64,000 bases of DNA from Pempheris klunzingeri (Eukaryota; Chordata; Actinopteri; Acropomatiformes; Pempheridae): assembly GCF_042242105.1 (NCBI RefSeq), contig NC_092012.1, positions 9,305,470 through 9,369,469 on the forward strand, given 5' to 3'. The notes below the pieces were generated by a model. That model saw only the letters and a program-made list of their open reading frames with translations, was not told where the DNA came from and ran no database searches. Shown here in pieces: positions 1 through 14,800 of the stretch (within the stretch, counting starts at the first letter, position 1; every line of letters begins with the position of its first letter). The translations under genes were made by a program, and so were the position numbers.

Positions 1-485
1 GAGGCCATTCCTTCGCGCTCACCTGTCCCAGCTGGAGCCCCATCCGTTGTACCTCCACACAGCTCGTCCCATTTAACTCCGATCATCATCAGCTGCATCT
101 GGCACAGCTTCAGAAACATCCTCACCCTTCGTGGTGCTCTTTAGACTGCTAACATCAAGCAGCTCCTCCGTAATGCAAAGCTATGCTCTCATCGCACACC
201 GCGTCTGAAACTTTCTACACTCACTTGCTCTCTTACATTTCCTTAATTCTGCCATTTTGGGTCACCTGTAGCACATTGCTTCTTCGATTACTCATTTTAT
301 AGAGAAGCTGTCTCGTTCAAGACCGTTACTCCACCTAGCGGTGGGACTAAGAAGTACAATACAGTCCAGCGCAAGTTTCATGTGTGGGCCGTATTCCAAT
401 ACATTTTTCGAATTTCCTGCGGGCCAATGAAAATTGGACCACGGGCCGCAGTTGGCCCGCCGGCCGTAGTTTGAACACCCCTGCA
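1..485 (-). mobile_element. Decayed hAT DNA transposon, terminus plus transposase fragment
   Basis: Read on the minus strand, the element begins near 485 with CAGGGGTGTTCAAACT, a typical hAT-type terminus, followed by GC-rich subterminal sequence. About 230 bases further in (from 257 down) is a broken reading frame. It starts with basic residues (KCKRASECRKF) and then shows ITEELLDVSSLKSTTKGED, which resembles the conserved hAT transposase segment that follows the catalytic LDES-type block. In-frame stops interrupt it, and the middle of the transposase is deleted between the two parts. The element runs off the left edge, so its other terminus and target-site duplication cannot be seen. It is a dead copy. 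Family assignment rests on remembered motifs, not on a search. Confidence 0.72.
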
Positions 486-2780
<2,295 letters not shown>

Positions 2781-2972
2781 CTGCAGTGATTGGCGCAGAG
2801 AGCTGTCAGTCATCAAGAGGCGGCGGACTCACCCATTGCGCGCATCTCTCACAGGAGGCCGTTGGGTTTCGATGCAAATACGTGCTGGACGGCCTCAGGT
2901 CGGTCTTTCACCTTAGGAAAATAAAAGAAACCACACACAGAAGAATCAGTGACTTTGGAGAGAATAAAAATC

Positions 2973-5900
2973 ATGGGAATGGAGGAGAGGATTTCTGCCT
3001 TGACTCTGCTTTGTCTGGGTGAGTATACCTGTAAGAAATAGGCCTAACTCCTGTTTTCCTTTGCGCCCTTCTGAGTTGCCACACCTGTTTGTGCACCTTT
3101 TAGGTCCTCTGAACAGGCCCAGACAACCTGTTTATGCACTCATTGTCACTGTCTCATTGGTTTGGTGTTAAGTTACTTTTTGTTTTGTCAAAAAAGAATT
3201 TAACCAAGCTAGAGTTTAGAAACAGCCGACAACAATCTGTTGAAATCCACATCAACTAATACTGGTATGTGTTTGACTCGACCTGTTTTCTTTCTCACAG
3301 ACGAGGCCTTATAGAATCATTATGGTTTCTAAACAAAAGCATATGAGCAATAAAATTAAATGATCGGTTATTAAAATTGTGGCCGATTTCTAATCTTCCC
3401 ATTAACTAATTGTTTCAGCTGTAACTATGACAGATTTGGACCTATTTGTGTTCTCTGTGCTGTGGGAGGGTGGGGTGATAACTTATTTGTACAGATCTCA
3501 GGTTCTGCTGCTGAATCATTGATTTGTAAAGGCACATTCTTACACAGGCTGTAATGCAGTCAGATTAATGTAATAACTTCAGTAACGTAACCACATTTTT
3601 TAAAATATATATGATAGGCACTGGCAGCCAAATGACAATAATTTATAATTTCTGTTTTGAAATCTGTGACAGTGTTATCAGGTGTTGGTGCCCTCGAAGT
3701 GACAATCCCGGAGGACGTCTATGAGCATGCCCGGGGCGACAACATCACACTGCCCTGCAGCTTTAGAACCAGAATCACCCCCACCCCACCACTCATCATC
3801 ATCTCATGGTCTGTTGAGGGTGTACAAGCTAACGCTGAAGAGGTCAGACTACAATCTGTTTGTGTGTTTTTAACTGCATACTGTCTGTGTGTATGATTCT
3901 CTCTATCTGATTATATCTTTCATAATCAGCACAATCCTAATTCATTAGTACTGTATTATGAATGAGAATAATAGCAAGAAAAGAGAACTTCGAATAGCAA
4001 GAAAAGAGAACTTCTAATGTTCCTCTGTCGCTGTCCAACAGACCCTGATCCTCACCCATTACTCTGCTGGTGGCACTACTGACATCAAAGCGCGTTATGA
4101 AGGTCGGGTGTCCCTGGACGTCGACATTGCCCAGAGAAAGGCTGACCTGAAGCTGTCCTCCATCACACTAGCAGACAACAAGATGTTTGAGTGTCGTGTC
4201 CAGATCCCAGGTGACGATGAGGGCAATCCGGCCGACACGGCACGTTTGGTGGTTCTAGGTAATCTTTCATCTGTTTTCACAGAGATATTCAGCTTTTAGG
4301 TGTTAACAAGTGGGTTACAGTGCTGCATAATGCATGTTGCATCCTGCTTTCCATTCAGCTTAATAACAGGTATTGTACTATAAGTTTCTGAGACGTTAAA
4401 GCTCTATCAGTTTGTTAAGGTTTTAAAGGTTCACTATTTTGTAAGCTGTTGCAGCAGGTCATGGTTACAGTAATGAAGTAAAACGTGCACGACATGTGGG
4501 CATAGATCATCAAAAGGATACTTCCTGTGTTTACCACTTTTACCAACTTTGTTAAGATCCTGACTAGATGATACGTTGTAAATTAATTCTTTGTTCATAT
4601 TTGCATTTTATTTTCTAGATTGGTTGATGGATTCCATTAGACATGTTTTATTGTTATTTTAAAGGACAAATCAGACCTTATTTTTAATTTTTTTTCTCTA
4701 GTTGCTCCATCTAAGCCCATCTGTGCGATCCAGGGAAAGGCAGAGTACGGCCAAAACATCAACCTGACGTGTTTCTCCGAGGAAGGCTCCCCAAAGCCCA
4801 CTTATAAGTGGGAAAGTCGAGATGTCAGGAACATGCCTCAGATTGCAGACCCCAGGACCACCGACAGTAAGTATCAGAGAACGTTTTCTGACAACAGGCT
4901 AAACAGGCACTGGCATTTGGTTGTACAGGTTTCAGGGTGAATATTTGACATACGAAGACGGACAGATCAGTATCATATCATTACACCTTTGTATTACCAA
5001 CATCTATGGTAAAACTTTCAGGAACAATAACTAACAGCATTGATTACTGATTGAGTGCCCTTGGATATTTTGTGCAGTAGCACTGTGGAAATTGTAGTCT
5101 ATAAAATAAGAACCATTAAAATCATGAGTGGTGTAAGAATGCAGTGGTGTGTGTTTATGCGACTGTCTGTCTGTCTGTCAGAGGGTGGCATCCTGTCCTT
5201 GTACAATATCTCCAGAGACACATCAGGATACTACATCTGCACCTCGAGCAACAAGATCCGCGCCGCTACCTGCAACGTCACCCTCTCCGTCATGCCACGT
5301 AAGAGAAACCTTCTTATGGCGCCTTTTCAGTAACAATCTGTGAACTTAGTGTTCCCAATAAATGATACAACAAAGCGCCATAATATGCATTTGTTTCTTC
5401 CTCTTCTTCCATCTCGTCTTCCCTCCTTCCTGCAGCTTCCATGAACATTGGCTCAACTGCAGGAATCATCGCTGCAGCTGTTGCCGGTTTGATCTTACTC
5501 ATCATCGTCATTTATTGCTGCTGCTGCCGGAAGAAGAACAAAGAGGAGGAATACGCCATGGGGTAAAGATTTTCTTTCTTGAGGGCACATGCAAACACAC
5601 AAGATGCTGCAATGGGAACTGAGTTAAACATCCGATACGAGTGATTCATGTAGTTGAATGAGCAGGCGGTCGGTCTTATCAGGGCATTTTAGTTTATAGG
5701 CACATAAATCAGCAGTCCTCTATCCAGGGTGTAGAAATATTAATAACGCCTCATTTTAGCGGTCTGCAATTTCATGGTAATTAGGTGGTAACTGGGAAGT
5801 AACATTTTTCAAATTTCTTTCAAATTATCTCAAAAGTACCACATCGTTTACACCAACGTGTATCAGAAATTACCCCATCATTTTTCAGTGATTGTATTCT

Positions 5901-6778
5901 CCAATTTCCCAATAGCCAGGTTAGAACATTTCCAGGAAAGTAATATGAAGCTAATTGATAGCCATCATATACTTGTACCAGGAAATAAAGCATTTGTAAT
6001 CATGGCTATTGATGAACTTTATGACAGCTTTGCTGGAAATATATTAAAGGAGTTACCAGCTGTTTATGGGGTAATTTCTAATCAATTTTGTGGTAAATTT
6101 GGGGTAATTTAAAATAAATGTCCCTGGCTAGTTACCACCAAACTGAGGGCCACTAAATTGAAGTCTTATCAAAATAGCTTCTTCATTCAAATTTGTAAAG
6201 ATTAAATCAAAATATTGCAAGAACCAACCATGACAGCACAGCTGAGGTGGTTTCAAGGCAACTACAGTGGAAGCTTTGTCCCAAATGAAAGAACTAGAAT
6301 AGAACAAAAACCCTTCGCACTCTAACGTCAGACTGTTTTGCATTCACTTTCCAGAGTTCGCGAGGAAGTGTACCACGACAAAGAGCCAGATAAAAATGGT
6401 GAGAGTCGCCGTGCTGATGGGCAAGAGGACAGACCAGGTAATGATGCCTCCAGCGTGAGGAGCCCCTCTGAGCGCAGCGACCGCTACGAGGACCGGAATG
6501 AACGTGACTACGATGATCGCCGCAGCGACTACGACGATCGCCGCAGCGACTACAACGACCGCCGCAGCGACTACGACGACCGCCGCAGCGATTACGACGA
6601 CCGCCGCAGCGACTATGATGATCGCCGCAACAAGTACAATGACCGCCATGAGCGCTACGACGACGAGCGCCACTACGACGACCGCAGAGATCGTCGTTAT
6701 GCTGATGATGACCGCTATGATGATCGCGGCAGATCACCTGCACCAGCCAATAAGCCATCAAGTAGGGACTATGACTAA
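2973..6778 (+). CDS. gpa33: Cell surface A33 antigen-like Ig receptor (GPA33)
   Basis: Seven coding exons: 2973-3018, 3673-3842, 4042-4258, 4702-4866, 5182-5298, 5436-5562 and 6355-6778. Together they give 421 residues with all intron phases consistent. The order is: signal peptide (exon 1 and the start of exon 2, MGMEERISALTLLCL); V-type Ig domain with LPCSF and MFECRV cysteines (about residues 23-144); C2-type Ig domain with NLTCFS and SGYYICTS (about 145-238); transmembrane helix (AGIIAAAVAGLILLIIVIY, about 246-268); CCCC directly inside the membrane, as in GPA33 where such cysteines are acylated; and an acidic/basic tail. GPA33 is a single-pass glycoprotein of intestinal epithelium in the CTX/JAM-like group. 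Human GPA33 is about 319 residues. The excess here is mostly the tail, enlarged by an in-frame 21-nt tandem repeat. The neighbour ildr2 is also near GPA33 in human 1q24, which supports the call. Confidence 0.9.
5690..6150. repeat. Probable interspersed repeat in gpa33 intron 6
   Basis: Most of the last intron consists of phrases such as TGGTAATTAGGTGGTAACT, GGGTAATTTC and AGTTACCACCA. They recur in both orientations near the two ends, resembling a TGGTAATTACC-type element that I associate with fish introns. No coding capacity is preserved. The family and exact ends are uncertain. Confidence 0.4.
6487..6690 (+). repeat. In-frame 21-nt coding minisatellite in gpa33
   Basis: Within the last exon a seven-codon unit, approximately DRRSDYD, is repeated about six to seven times in near-perfect form. 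Degenerate units (DRRNKYN, DERHYDD) follow. The repeat keeps frame and gives a mixed-charge cytoplasmic tail rich in Asp, Arg and Tyr. Because 21 is a multiple of three, all six frames stay open here, which produces long spurious antisense frames. Confidence 0.95.
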
Positions 6779-7780
6779 GGCCTCCAACCCGTAACAACCA
6801 CCATCTTCCATCTTTTCTTTTATCTCTGCTGGCTTTAGTCCAATATTTTTGACTTTTCTTAGCCCAAATACCACAACTACACTGTAATTAAGGGGGAGCA
6901 TAAGCTGTCGTTTTCTGTTTGAGAGGTAGAACAATTTTGAGAGTCGTTGTTTATGAGAGGATTAGTTAAAGTGGGGCAGGGAAGCCAAAATGGCACCCAC
7001 AAAGCCCATCTGATCTGTTTAAACAGGGAGCGGGTGGGTGGGGTCAACAGTTACAAACTCTCAGGCCCAGGTGTAAACACTGTCTACTGTGCCTGGAGCA
7101 ACTTCTGTGCCTTTATGGTGTCCTAAAACTCACAGGAACTGGACAAATATTCCACAGATCTCTCACAGACAAACTACCAGAAAGGTTTTTTTAAAGAGCC
7201 GTGTAATCCGAACATGAGGTGGTGTTTTATCTTTAAACTCAATATGTATGTCAATGTCATTACATAAGAATGCAAGGTCTGTCTTCATTTTTGCTGTTGC
7301 TGGGTGTAGCTGATGTTAGTTAATGTATTTTAGGAGGCTACCTCCACACTAAAGAAAAGGGCTTCAGTTTTGTTTTTGTTCTTTATGCTTAATGGAACTA
7401 TTTTTGCTTATTTGAGTGAGATCATCCTTGTACAGAAACATATATGAACTGCTTTTAATATCCGCTTCTCACTTTTGGGATTGATGATGTCGTGCCATTT
7501 CTCTTTGTATTGGCTAATGTAAGTTCTATTTTTAACAGGTCTAAATTTTGAACATAAACAGTGTATAATCTTTTGCCATGCCACTATCAAATTTGTCTTT
7601 TTATCATGTTGAAATATTTTATACAGAAAGTTTTGTTCAGATGCAGTGAAATGTGATGATGTACGTAAGCTGTTGTTTTATCTCTTTACACAGGGATTCA
7701 TCAACATTTTCTGTTCATTCACGAAATATTCTGTAAAATTGGAGTTGATGAAATAAATGAATAAAGCAGATTTTTGCAGA
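6779..7780 (+). other. gpa33: gpa33 3' untranslated region
   Basis: This stretch runs from the TAA stop to two overlapping AATAAA hexamers at 7752-7757 and 7760-7765. It has no further reading frame. The UTR end is inferred from the hexamers and has not been observed. Confidence 0.6.
7752..7765 (+). promoter_or_regulatory. Polyadenylation signals, probable gpa33
   Basis: Two AATAAA hexamers lie eight bases apart, about 1 kb after the gpa33 stop codon and before ildr2. They are the first canonical signals downstream in the right orientation. Confidence 0.55.
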
Positions 7781-7789
7781 TGTATGAAT

Positions 7790-8840
7790 CCTGAACACTA
7801 GATGGCAACATTACAACCAACTCAGATTCGTACTTTGGTAAAAATAAGAATATATTAGAAGTAGTTGTAGTTGCAGTAGTAGTTGTAGTGGTAGTAATTA
7901 TTATGATTATTTGGAGGCTTCGTTCATGTCTGAGACTTTTCTTATTTCATTATTATTGTTAAAATTGTCTCTCCATGTTTCACCCTCCCACTTCCCTCCA
8001 TCACCGCCACCATCCATTGTCTTTGGAATGAGCGTCTCGACGCCTCCCACCCCGCTGCGTAAAGTTACACATCTAGACAAGTAATACCGGATGTGGGGTC
8101 ATGTGGACTTCAAAATAACATAATATAGAAAAAATATTCTGACAACAAACTGATGTGTATTATTTTAAGTGATGGTGAAAGCAGTCTTGACATTTTACTT
8201 TACTTATTTCGATATAACTTAAATGAAAGTGTATATTAATATACTTAAACATTTCAAATAGTATTTTAACTTTTGAAAATGATCATACTCTTGAATTTAA
8301 GCATCAGTAAAGCTGCATAGTAATAAAAGCATGTTTAATACTTAAAAATGTCTAGTTTTATTTCAATATTGTGTGGGGCTCAGTTTTGTCCACAGTCGCA
8401 GGGTGCATTGACAGAATAAAGGACATATAAAGTATATTTATTGCTATGAATGTAAAATGTTTTACATGTTTCACATACATAAATAGGCCCCTACTTGCAG
8501 CCATCAGATGGATGTAGTGTAGATTAAAAAGTGACTTGCAATACAACAAATCTGGTATGCAGTAAAGTATAGCCTATTACTCAACGAAATGTTACATTTA
8601 AGAGATTGTGCACACATTTTTTAATGACTACAAATTCATTCTAAAATGCTAGCTGGTAAAAAAAAAAAAAAAAAGGGCTATCGCAAAAAGCAGAATACAG
8701 TTATTCTTTCGTTTACCCTCCGCACTAAAAAGTTTTTTCTATTATTTTGAAAGACATTGCCGGAAGTCATGAATTTTATTTTGATAAGCTTGACGCAGGT
8801 CCGGTGGCCTCGGTCCCGTTATCTGCCCGTTAACCGTCCG
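7790..8840. other. Intergenic region between gpa33 and ildr2
   Basis: AT-rich sequence with a short A run near 8660. The ildr2 promoter and 5' UTR presumably lie in its last few hundred bases, but I see no TATA box or other element I would commit to. Confidence 0.5.
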
Positions 8841-8844
8841 CAGG

Positions 8845-11800
8845 ATGAGACGGAGGAGAAAAGGAGACGACGCTCATCTGGAAAGTTTGATGAAAGTCAC
8901 CTGTGGGATTTGGAAAATGTTTTCGATGCCGAAGTGGTGGATTTTTATCGTTTGTGTGGCAGGTAGGAGAAGATGAACAGAAAAAAAAGATGGTGATGGT
9001 GTAACAGGTTGTTTAGTGAACTCTGACTCAGATTTAACGCTGAGTTTGGAGCGGCGTTAATAGTAAGCTAGCATCTCTGTAACCAAGCTAACCTGCACTT
9101 ACTCATTTATAATCGAGACTTTACAGATGAATTAAGCTTTTAGTTTCAAACTTTTCCCCCATATTTTGTTAAATATAATTTATAAACCGAATATCAGTGA
9201 TAGTACGGTCCTTTATATTGTTCCAAAGCTACAATATTTTGGAAAGTATTAAAGTATCAGAGGGTAGCTTGGTGCTCTCTGGACCGGTGTATGCTAGCAG
9301 TGCTGCAGCCCACTGTTATTTATTCATGTGTGAATGATCCGACCGTGGAGGGGGGGTGGCTGTGGATTAGGTCTAACTTCTGACATCTTTAAAACTAGCT
9401 CCCCCAGTGAAACAATAGTTTACCTCTGCACTGAGTTTATAGAGACTAAACACCTCATAAGACATGGATAAGGTTCTAGTAATATCATTACAGCAGCACA
9501 AAACACAGAACACAAAAAAGAAATCCAATTAGAAAAGCCACTGTTTATATGTAGTACGTTACCCTGGACTAGTGTGCATGAATGAAATCTATGTGCAAAC
9601 CCAATGGTCCAGCCTCCTGACACTTTAGATCACAGTTAAAACTATTTGTTGAATAATCAATTAGTCGATAAACTAACAATGAATCTGCAAATATTCCTAT
9701 TGTTCAAATATCACACTGACTTCAGCTTCTTAAGTGTGAACATCTTGGACTCTTGCGAACTTTTGATGTGCTTGTTTTAACAATTGGTTGACCCTTTAAA
9801 AACCAAATGATTATTTGAGAAAACAATAGGTGGATTAATCCGGTAGTGTAAGTTCAGATCAAAGTCGCAGTGTAGATCCGGTAAATGTGATTTTTTTCTG
9901 TGTGCAGTGTGATACAGTGGGTCAGTGTAGGAATATTACAGCATCATTATTGTGAGTTTGATGATTTGTTTCTTTTGATGGTATCATTTTTAATTATATG
10001 AAAATGCTTCTTTAAAAGCCCACAACTTGAAAAGACATGAAAATCTCCATGAAAAGCAAAAGCCACTCAGTGTAAATGACAAATCAGTGACAGATATTTA
10101 TCTGTAAAAGGGTTTTGGCAAATTATTTTCCCTCTCTACCTGAAATCAAGGCAGCAAAACGTATATACTAAACTCAGATCTCTGTCTAGTATTACAACAG
10201 TAATCATCCATCGCCTCCTCCTCCTCCTCCTGCCTTCATTTTCCCCTCTGGAGGTGGATTCCTCTGAAAACTAATAAAGCCTGGATGGCCCCGCAGTCTG
10301 TGATCCCAAGAAGACCAACCTCCTGCCTTTTTTTGTTGCAGTTCTGGGAAGTCAGAGTAATGTTCTCCCTGAGGAATTTATGTTGTAGTCCGCTTAAATC
10401 CCATTGGTCTGAATTTAAACAATGCAACCACACTGCTCCAGCCAAACATGTTACTGTATAACACAGCTTTTCAAACCAAAATCTACAGAATATTGTTCAC
10501 TGTAAGAAAAGCAAAAGCACAGAACTACCATGCAAGATGTGAACGATCGTAGCATATCCAAAGGCTCTGTTTATTTCATGTTTCAGACTATACAACAGCG
10601 TCAGCGCCTTTGTTGTGTTCATTTGTAATGTCGTGGATTTTTGCATTTTAATGTCATTTGCATTCATTTGTACATGTATATGTACACTTTGTACGACGTA
10701 TGTGAAGGGCTTTGCGAAAAATTTTCAGTTTTCTGTTCGTAGGAGGGTTGCAACTAGTGGCTATTTTTATGATTGAATTATGATTTACTATATAATGATT
10801 ATTAACAATTGTACTGTGAATCAAAAATTGCGTAAAACCCCTATAAAGTTTACTAGAGCCGTAGGTAATACCTTCAGATTTCTTATTTTGTCCAATGAAG
10901 TCACCAAAAAGTTACTTAATTCATTAGAAACAATCAAAATTGTTGTAGATCAGATAATTAATCAGCTGATCATTTCTGCAGTAGTTAGTTAGTAGTTGTA
11001 TGTTACTTAGTTAGTAAGTTAGTATGTTTGTCATTATTAGAGTCAACCAAGAACAATAGCCTTTGAAAAGAAAACATTATTCATGATGTAGATTGTTGGT
11101 ATTTATTGATTTGATCAGTTCTCTGACACCAATTGAGGGTGTTTAGTGTAGTTAGGTTCACTCTCAATAACAGAAAGGAAACAAAACTCTCTCAACAGGC
11201 CCAGTCTGGATTAAATGAAGTGGCCCCCTTCTCATCCTTCTTCTCATCCCTGTTCACTGGTCCAGTTCAGTCACACCTCCCACTGCTTAGCCTGAGAAAC
11301 ACACACACACACACACACAGCAGCATGCACAGATGTTTCTGGGTGTGTGTGTGTTTTCTCACATCTCTAGTGTGTTTTGCTGTCGAACCACAGCACAGTC
11401 GCAGCTGAGCTGGAGCTCCCGGTCATCATGTGATCCAGAGTCCTGCGGCTTCAGAAGCTCAGAAGCAACGTCAGGTCAACTCAGCTCACAGTCACATTTC
11501 ACTGAGCAGAGGCAGCTCAAACAGTTTCAGCACAGCCTTGTTGTTACACACATAACTTATCAAAGTGCACATTGGTTCATTTCATTACAGCTAAAGTAAG
11601 AATAAAAAATATCCATGTATTTCTAGTTCATGTTCATCCTGACATAAATCTGATGAGATTTCACTCAAATGTATTAAAGAAATGCTTTCCATGATACAGT
11701 GAGGGGCATGCATGTCTCACCTGAGTCATGTGTGTTGCTGTCTACTATAGTAGTCCTTAAATCCCTCTCATTACACATTCCCAGTTATTGCCTCTAACCT

Positions 11801-14800
11801 CTAAGATCTGTGGTGCGTTTGTCCAGTTGGCACTATTACAAGTATGCCGAAATAGCTATTAGTAGTCCCTGTTTGCAGTGAACTCATGGATGTCCAGAAA
11901 ACTATGACCGGATTATCTTTATACAGAGGGAAACTTAAAAATGCGATTATTCTCAGCCAAGTTCTGGAGTTATAAAGAGCGTGTTTTTCCCATGATCTCT
12001 GAATAAGATTTAGTGATGTTTATTTGAGAGCTAGTGATAACCTCGGAAAGGTTATCACTAAAAGAAATAAATATATCGGTATCGGTTTTCAGAGTTGACT
12101 GTGTTGTGAGTCAGGAGGAAGAAATCTGGCACTAAGGGTTAGTGCTTTAAGTGCCTGCATGAGCTGTGTGTCACAGCCACTCCCACTGCTGCAACTGTTG
12201 ATTGCATTGGTGTAATGATAGCCTAGACGTACCTGTTTTTTTAAGCCTTCCTTATTTGACACTTCACCGATCCTTCTTCATTATCTCCTCATGCACAGCT
12301 GTCCTCCCTCCCTGCTGCTCGGGCGTCCACGTGTTTGTGAGAGATGAGAAGAGGTATTCCGTGCTGTTCCAGTCAGTGGTCCTGCCCTGCCAGTACACCA
12401 GCGTGTCCACCCAGACCGCCGTGGTGCAGTGGGTCTACAAGTCGTACTGCCGTGACCGCACGCGGGATGCGTTCAACTTCCCCGACAGCCTGGCTGGAGG
12501 CATGGGAGGAGGTGGGCTGACGGGGGGAACTGGAGGAGCCGTTGGAGGGTACGAGACGGGGATGACGGCGAGCTACCTCGACTGCGCTGACAGCAGCCGG
12601 ACAGTCCGAACTGTGGCCTCCATCTCTGGGTCCTCAATCACACTGTCAGAGTACTATAAGAACAGAGACATCTCCATCATCAACAGTAAGACATCTACAG
12701 GACCACAGCCTCTGGCTCTGCTTCACTGATATCCATGCTGAAAATGATCTTGACTCTTTACAAATCACACAGCAGCAGTGTAGCCAGGCCAACATGTTTT
12801 TAGTGCTATGGGCTGAATTGTGGCTCACCAGCTTTAGATGGAATTTCACCACTCCTGCTTGCGTTTGGCAAGTTATGCTGCAGAGTTACTGAAGCCAAAT
12901 ACATGTGATGGCTGAAGCAGCCAGACGTGATCCGTGTTATAGCACGGCACATTTCATTCAGTGTATCACAGTGTTCTTTACAGAAGAAAAATGTAGTAAA
13001 ATACACAACAAAAGAAAGACTTTAGACATTGACTAAATAACAATTAACATAGATATAAATCCCCAGAGCAGCACTATGAAAACAAGCCAAAAGCATTTGC
13101 TCAGTGTTGGTTTAAAAGTTTGTCTTTTGAGGCATCCAGTTTACTTGGCGAGAACAAGAAAAAGCAGCTTATCTGGTTCTTTTGTAACATATTGATCCAA
13201 ACTGATGTTCTTCTGCTGCCAAGGCTGCCAAGTTTTGTGAAAGCCTTAAATCTGAGCATTGCCTTCTCACAGATTCCTGATTAAATGCCCAAAGTGAAGT
13301 CAGGGAGATTCTGCACACATGTAGAGGAGGGTAAGAGACGAGGGAGGCTTCGCTGAACACTTTTCCAGGTTTCAGCGGAATTAAGTTACATAACTCGACA
13401 GTTATTTGCCAGTTCTACAATTTGGCACGAGGGTGTGATGTTTGAAAAGAAAAAGGACTCAAACCCATTCAGTCAGAAATCACAAGTAGGTTACATGTAA
13501 ATAAGTAGAAACTGGCCAAAATACTGCAGCTATGGCATGTTGGAAAAGTATGATAACTCATCATACTCATGGCAAATGTATCTCAGTAGCAATGCTAAAA
13601 TGGAATAACACATTTAGATTTAAAACAATTTAGATTAGAAAACTGAGCTTTTACACATGTTGATATACAACAAGTGAGACAAAATTGCAACACAATTAGA
13701 TTACATTAGAAACAGTGTCGCCATTACATCATTTGTGTTCCAATGAGAAATGCCTCATCTCAATTCTATAGCAACTACATTTAAGGAGTCAAAAATATTC
13801 TTGTTAAAAAATTAATATTGGCCAATTGGTCATTATATCATATAGTATTGGCTACAAAAAGCATTGATGACATGTTGCTAATAAAAAAAAATCAATATTG
13901 CACCACTTTACAACAGATTAACCACAGGAATGTATGTTCACACTGTCCCTCTGTCCTCATTTCTACTTTTCCTTAGTGTCGTACCATCATGTCATTTCAG
14001 GACCATCTAAGGGACACTACTGTGTGTGCATGTGTGGTTGCATGTGTGGTTGCATGTGTGTGTGTGTGTGTGTGTGTGCTTGTGGAAGACAGAGAGCTAG
14101 CCTTGTTTGCAGGCCTCAGATTTATGGAGCTCTAACTCTGCCTGAAGAATCGACCTTCTCTTCGCCAGCCAGGAACACAGACAAAAGAAATGGTTTTCAC
14201 GCTGTCCTCTCATTCACCCTGACCTCTCACTCCTTCTCTCTGATGTACTTCAGTGTCCCGTTTTTATTTTTACTCTCCAGGTTTCTCCACATCCCACCAT
14301 CCGCTCACTCATTCCTCTCGGTGTAAGCGGCTTTTCTTTCACTTTTTCTTTTCTCTTTTTCTGTCCTCAAACAGGTCAGGGCTGCAATGTTGTAAATGGA
14401 CAAAAGGTGAAAACTTTAACACTGGTTCCTTTAGTGACGCCCAGTCATCCATACCCATGTAATCCTATTCAGGGTCACAAGGAGGCTGGAGTCTGTCCCA
14501 GCATGCACAGGGCAGGGGGTGTTCTGTTAATCAGAACACAGACACACGAGCAGAGTTATATATATAGGCTGTGACGATAACTTAAATAAAAGAAAACCAA
14601 CACGTATTTCACAAGGTAGCTTCATATGAAAATAATATTAGAATAAAATAATTGTATGCTGAATGAGTGGAGGTGTCACTTTGTAGAAGGAGAGTCAGGT
14701 CACAGTGCTGCAGCCCCCAGCTCCCCTCCTTCCTGAGCTAACAGGAACAGGAAGTGAATTATACAACCCATTTCCTGTCTGCTCTATTTACATGTCTGAC

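Noticed and set aside
6294-6797. Long antisense frames (up to 167 codons, one resembling a Val/Ala-rich membrane protein) opposite the gpa33 last exon
   Set aside because: They result from the 21-nt repeat, which keeps every frame open. They have no start context, no splice logic and no family resemblance, while the sense frame continues a proper GPA33 model.
8757-8966. A 69-codon plus-strand frame (MPEVMNFILISLT...) at the start of ildr2
   Set aside because: It overlaps the ildr2 signal-peptide exon in another frame. Only the other frame splices in phase into the Ig exon and gives a hydrophobic core.
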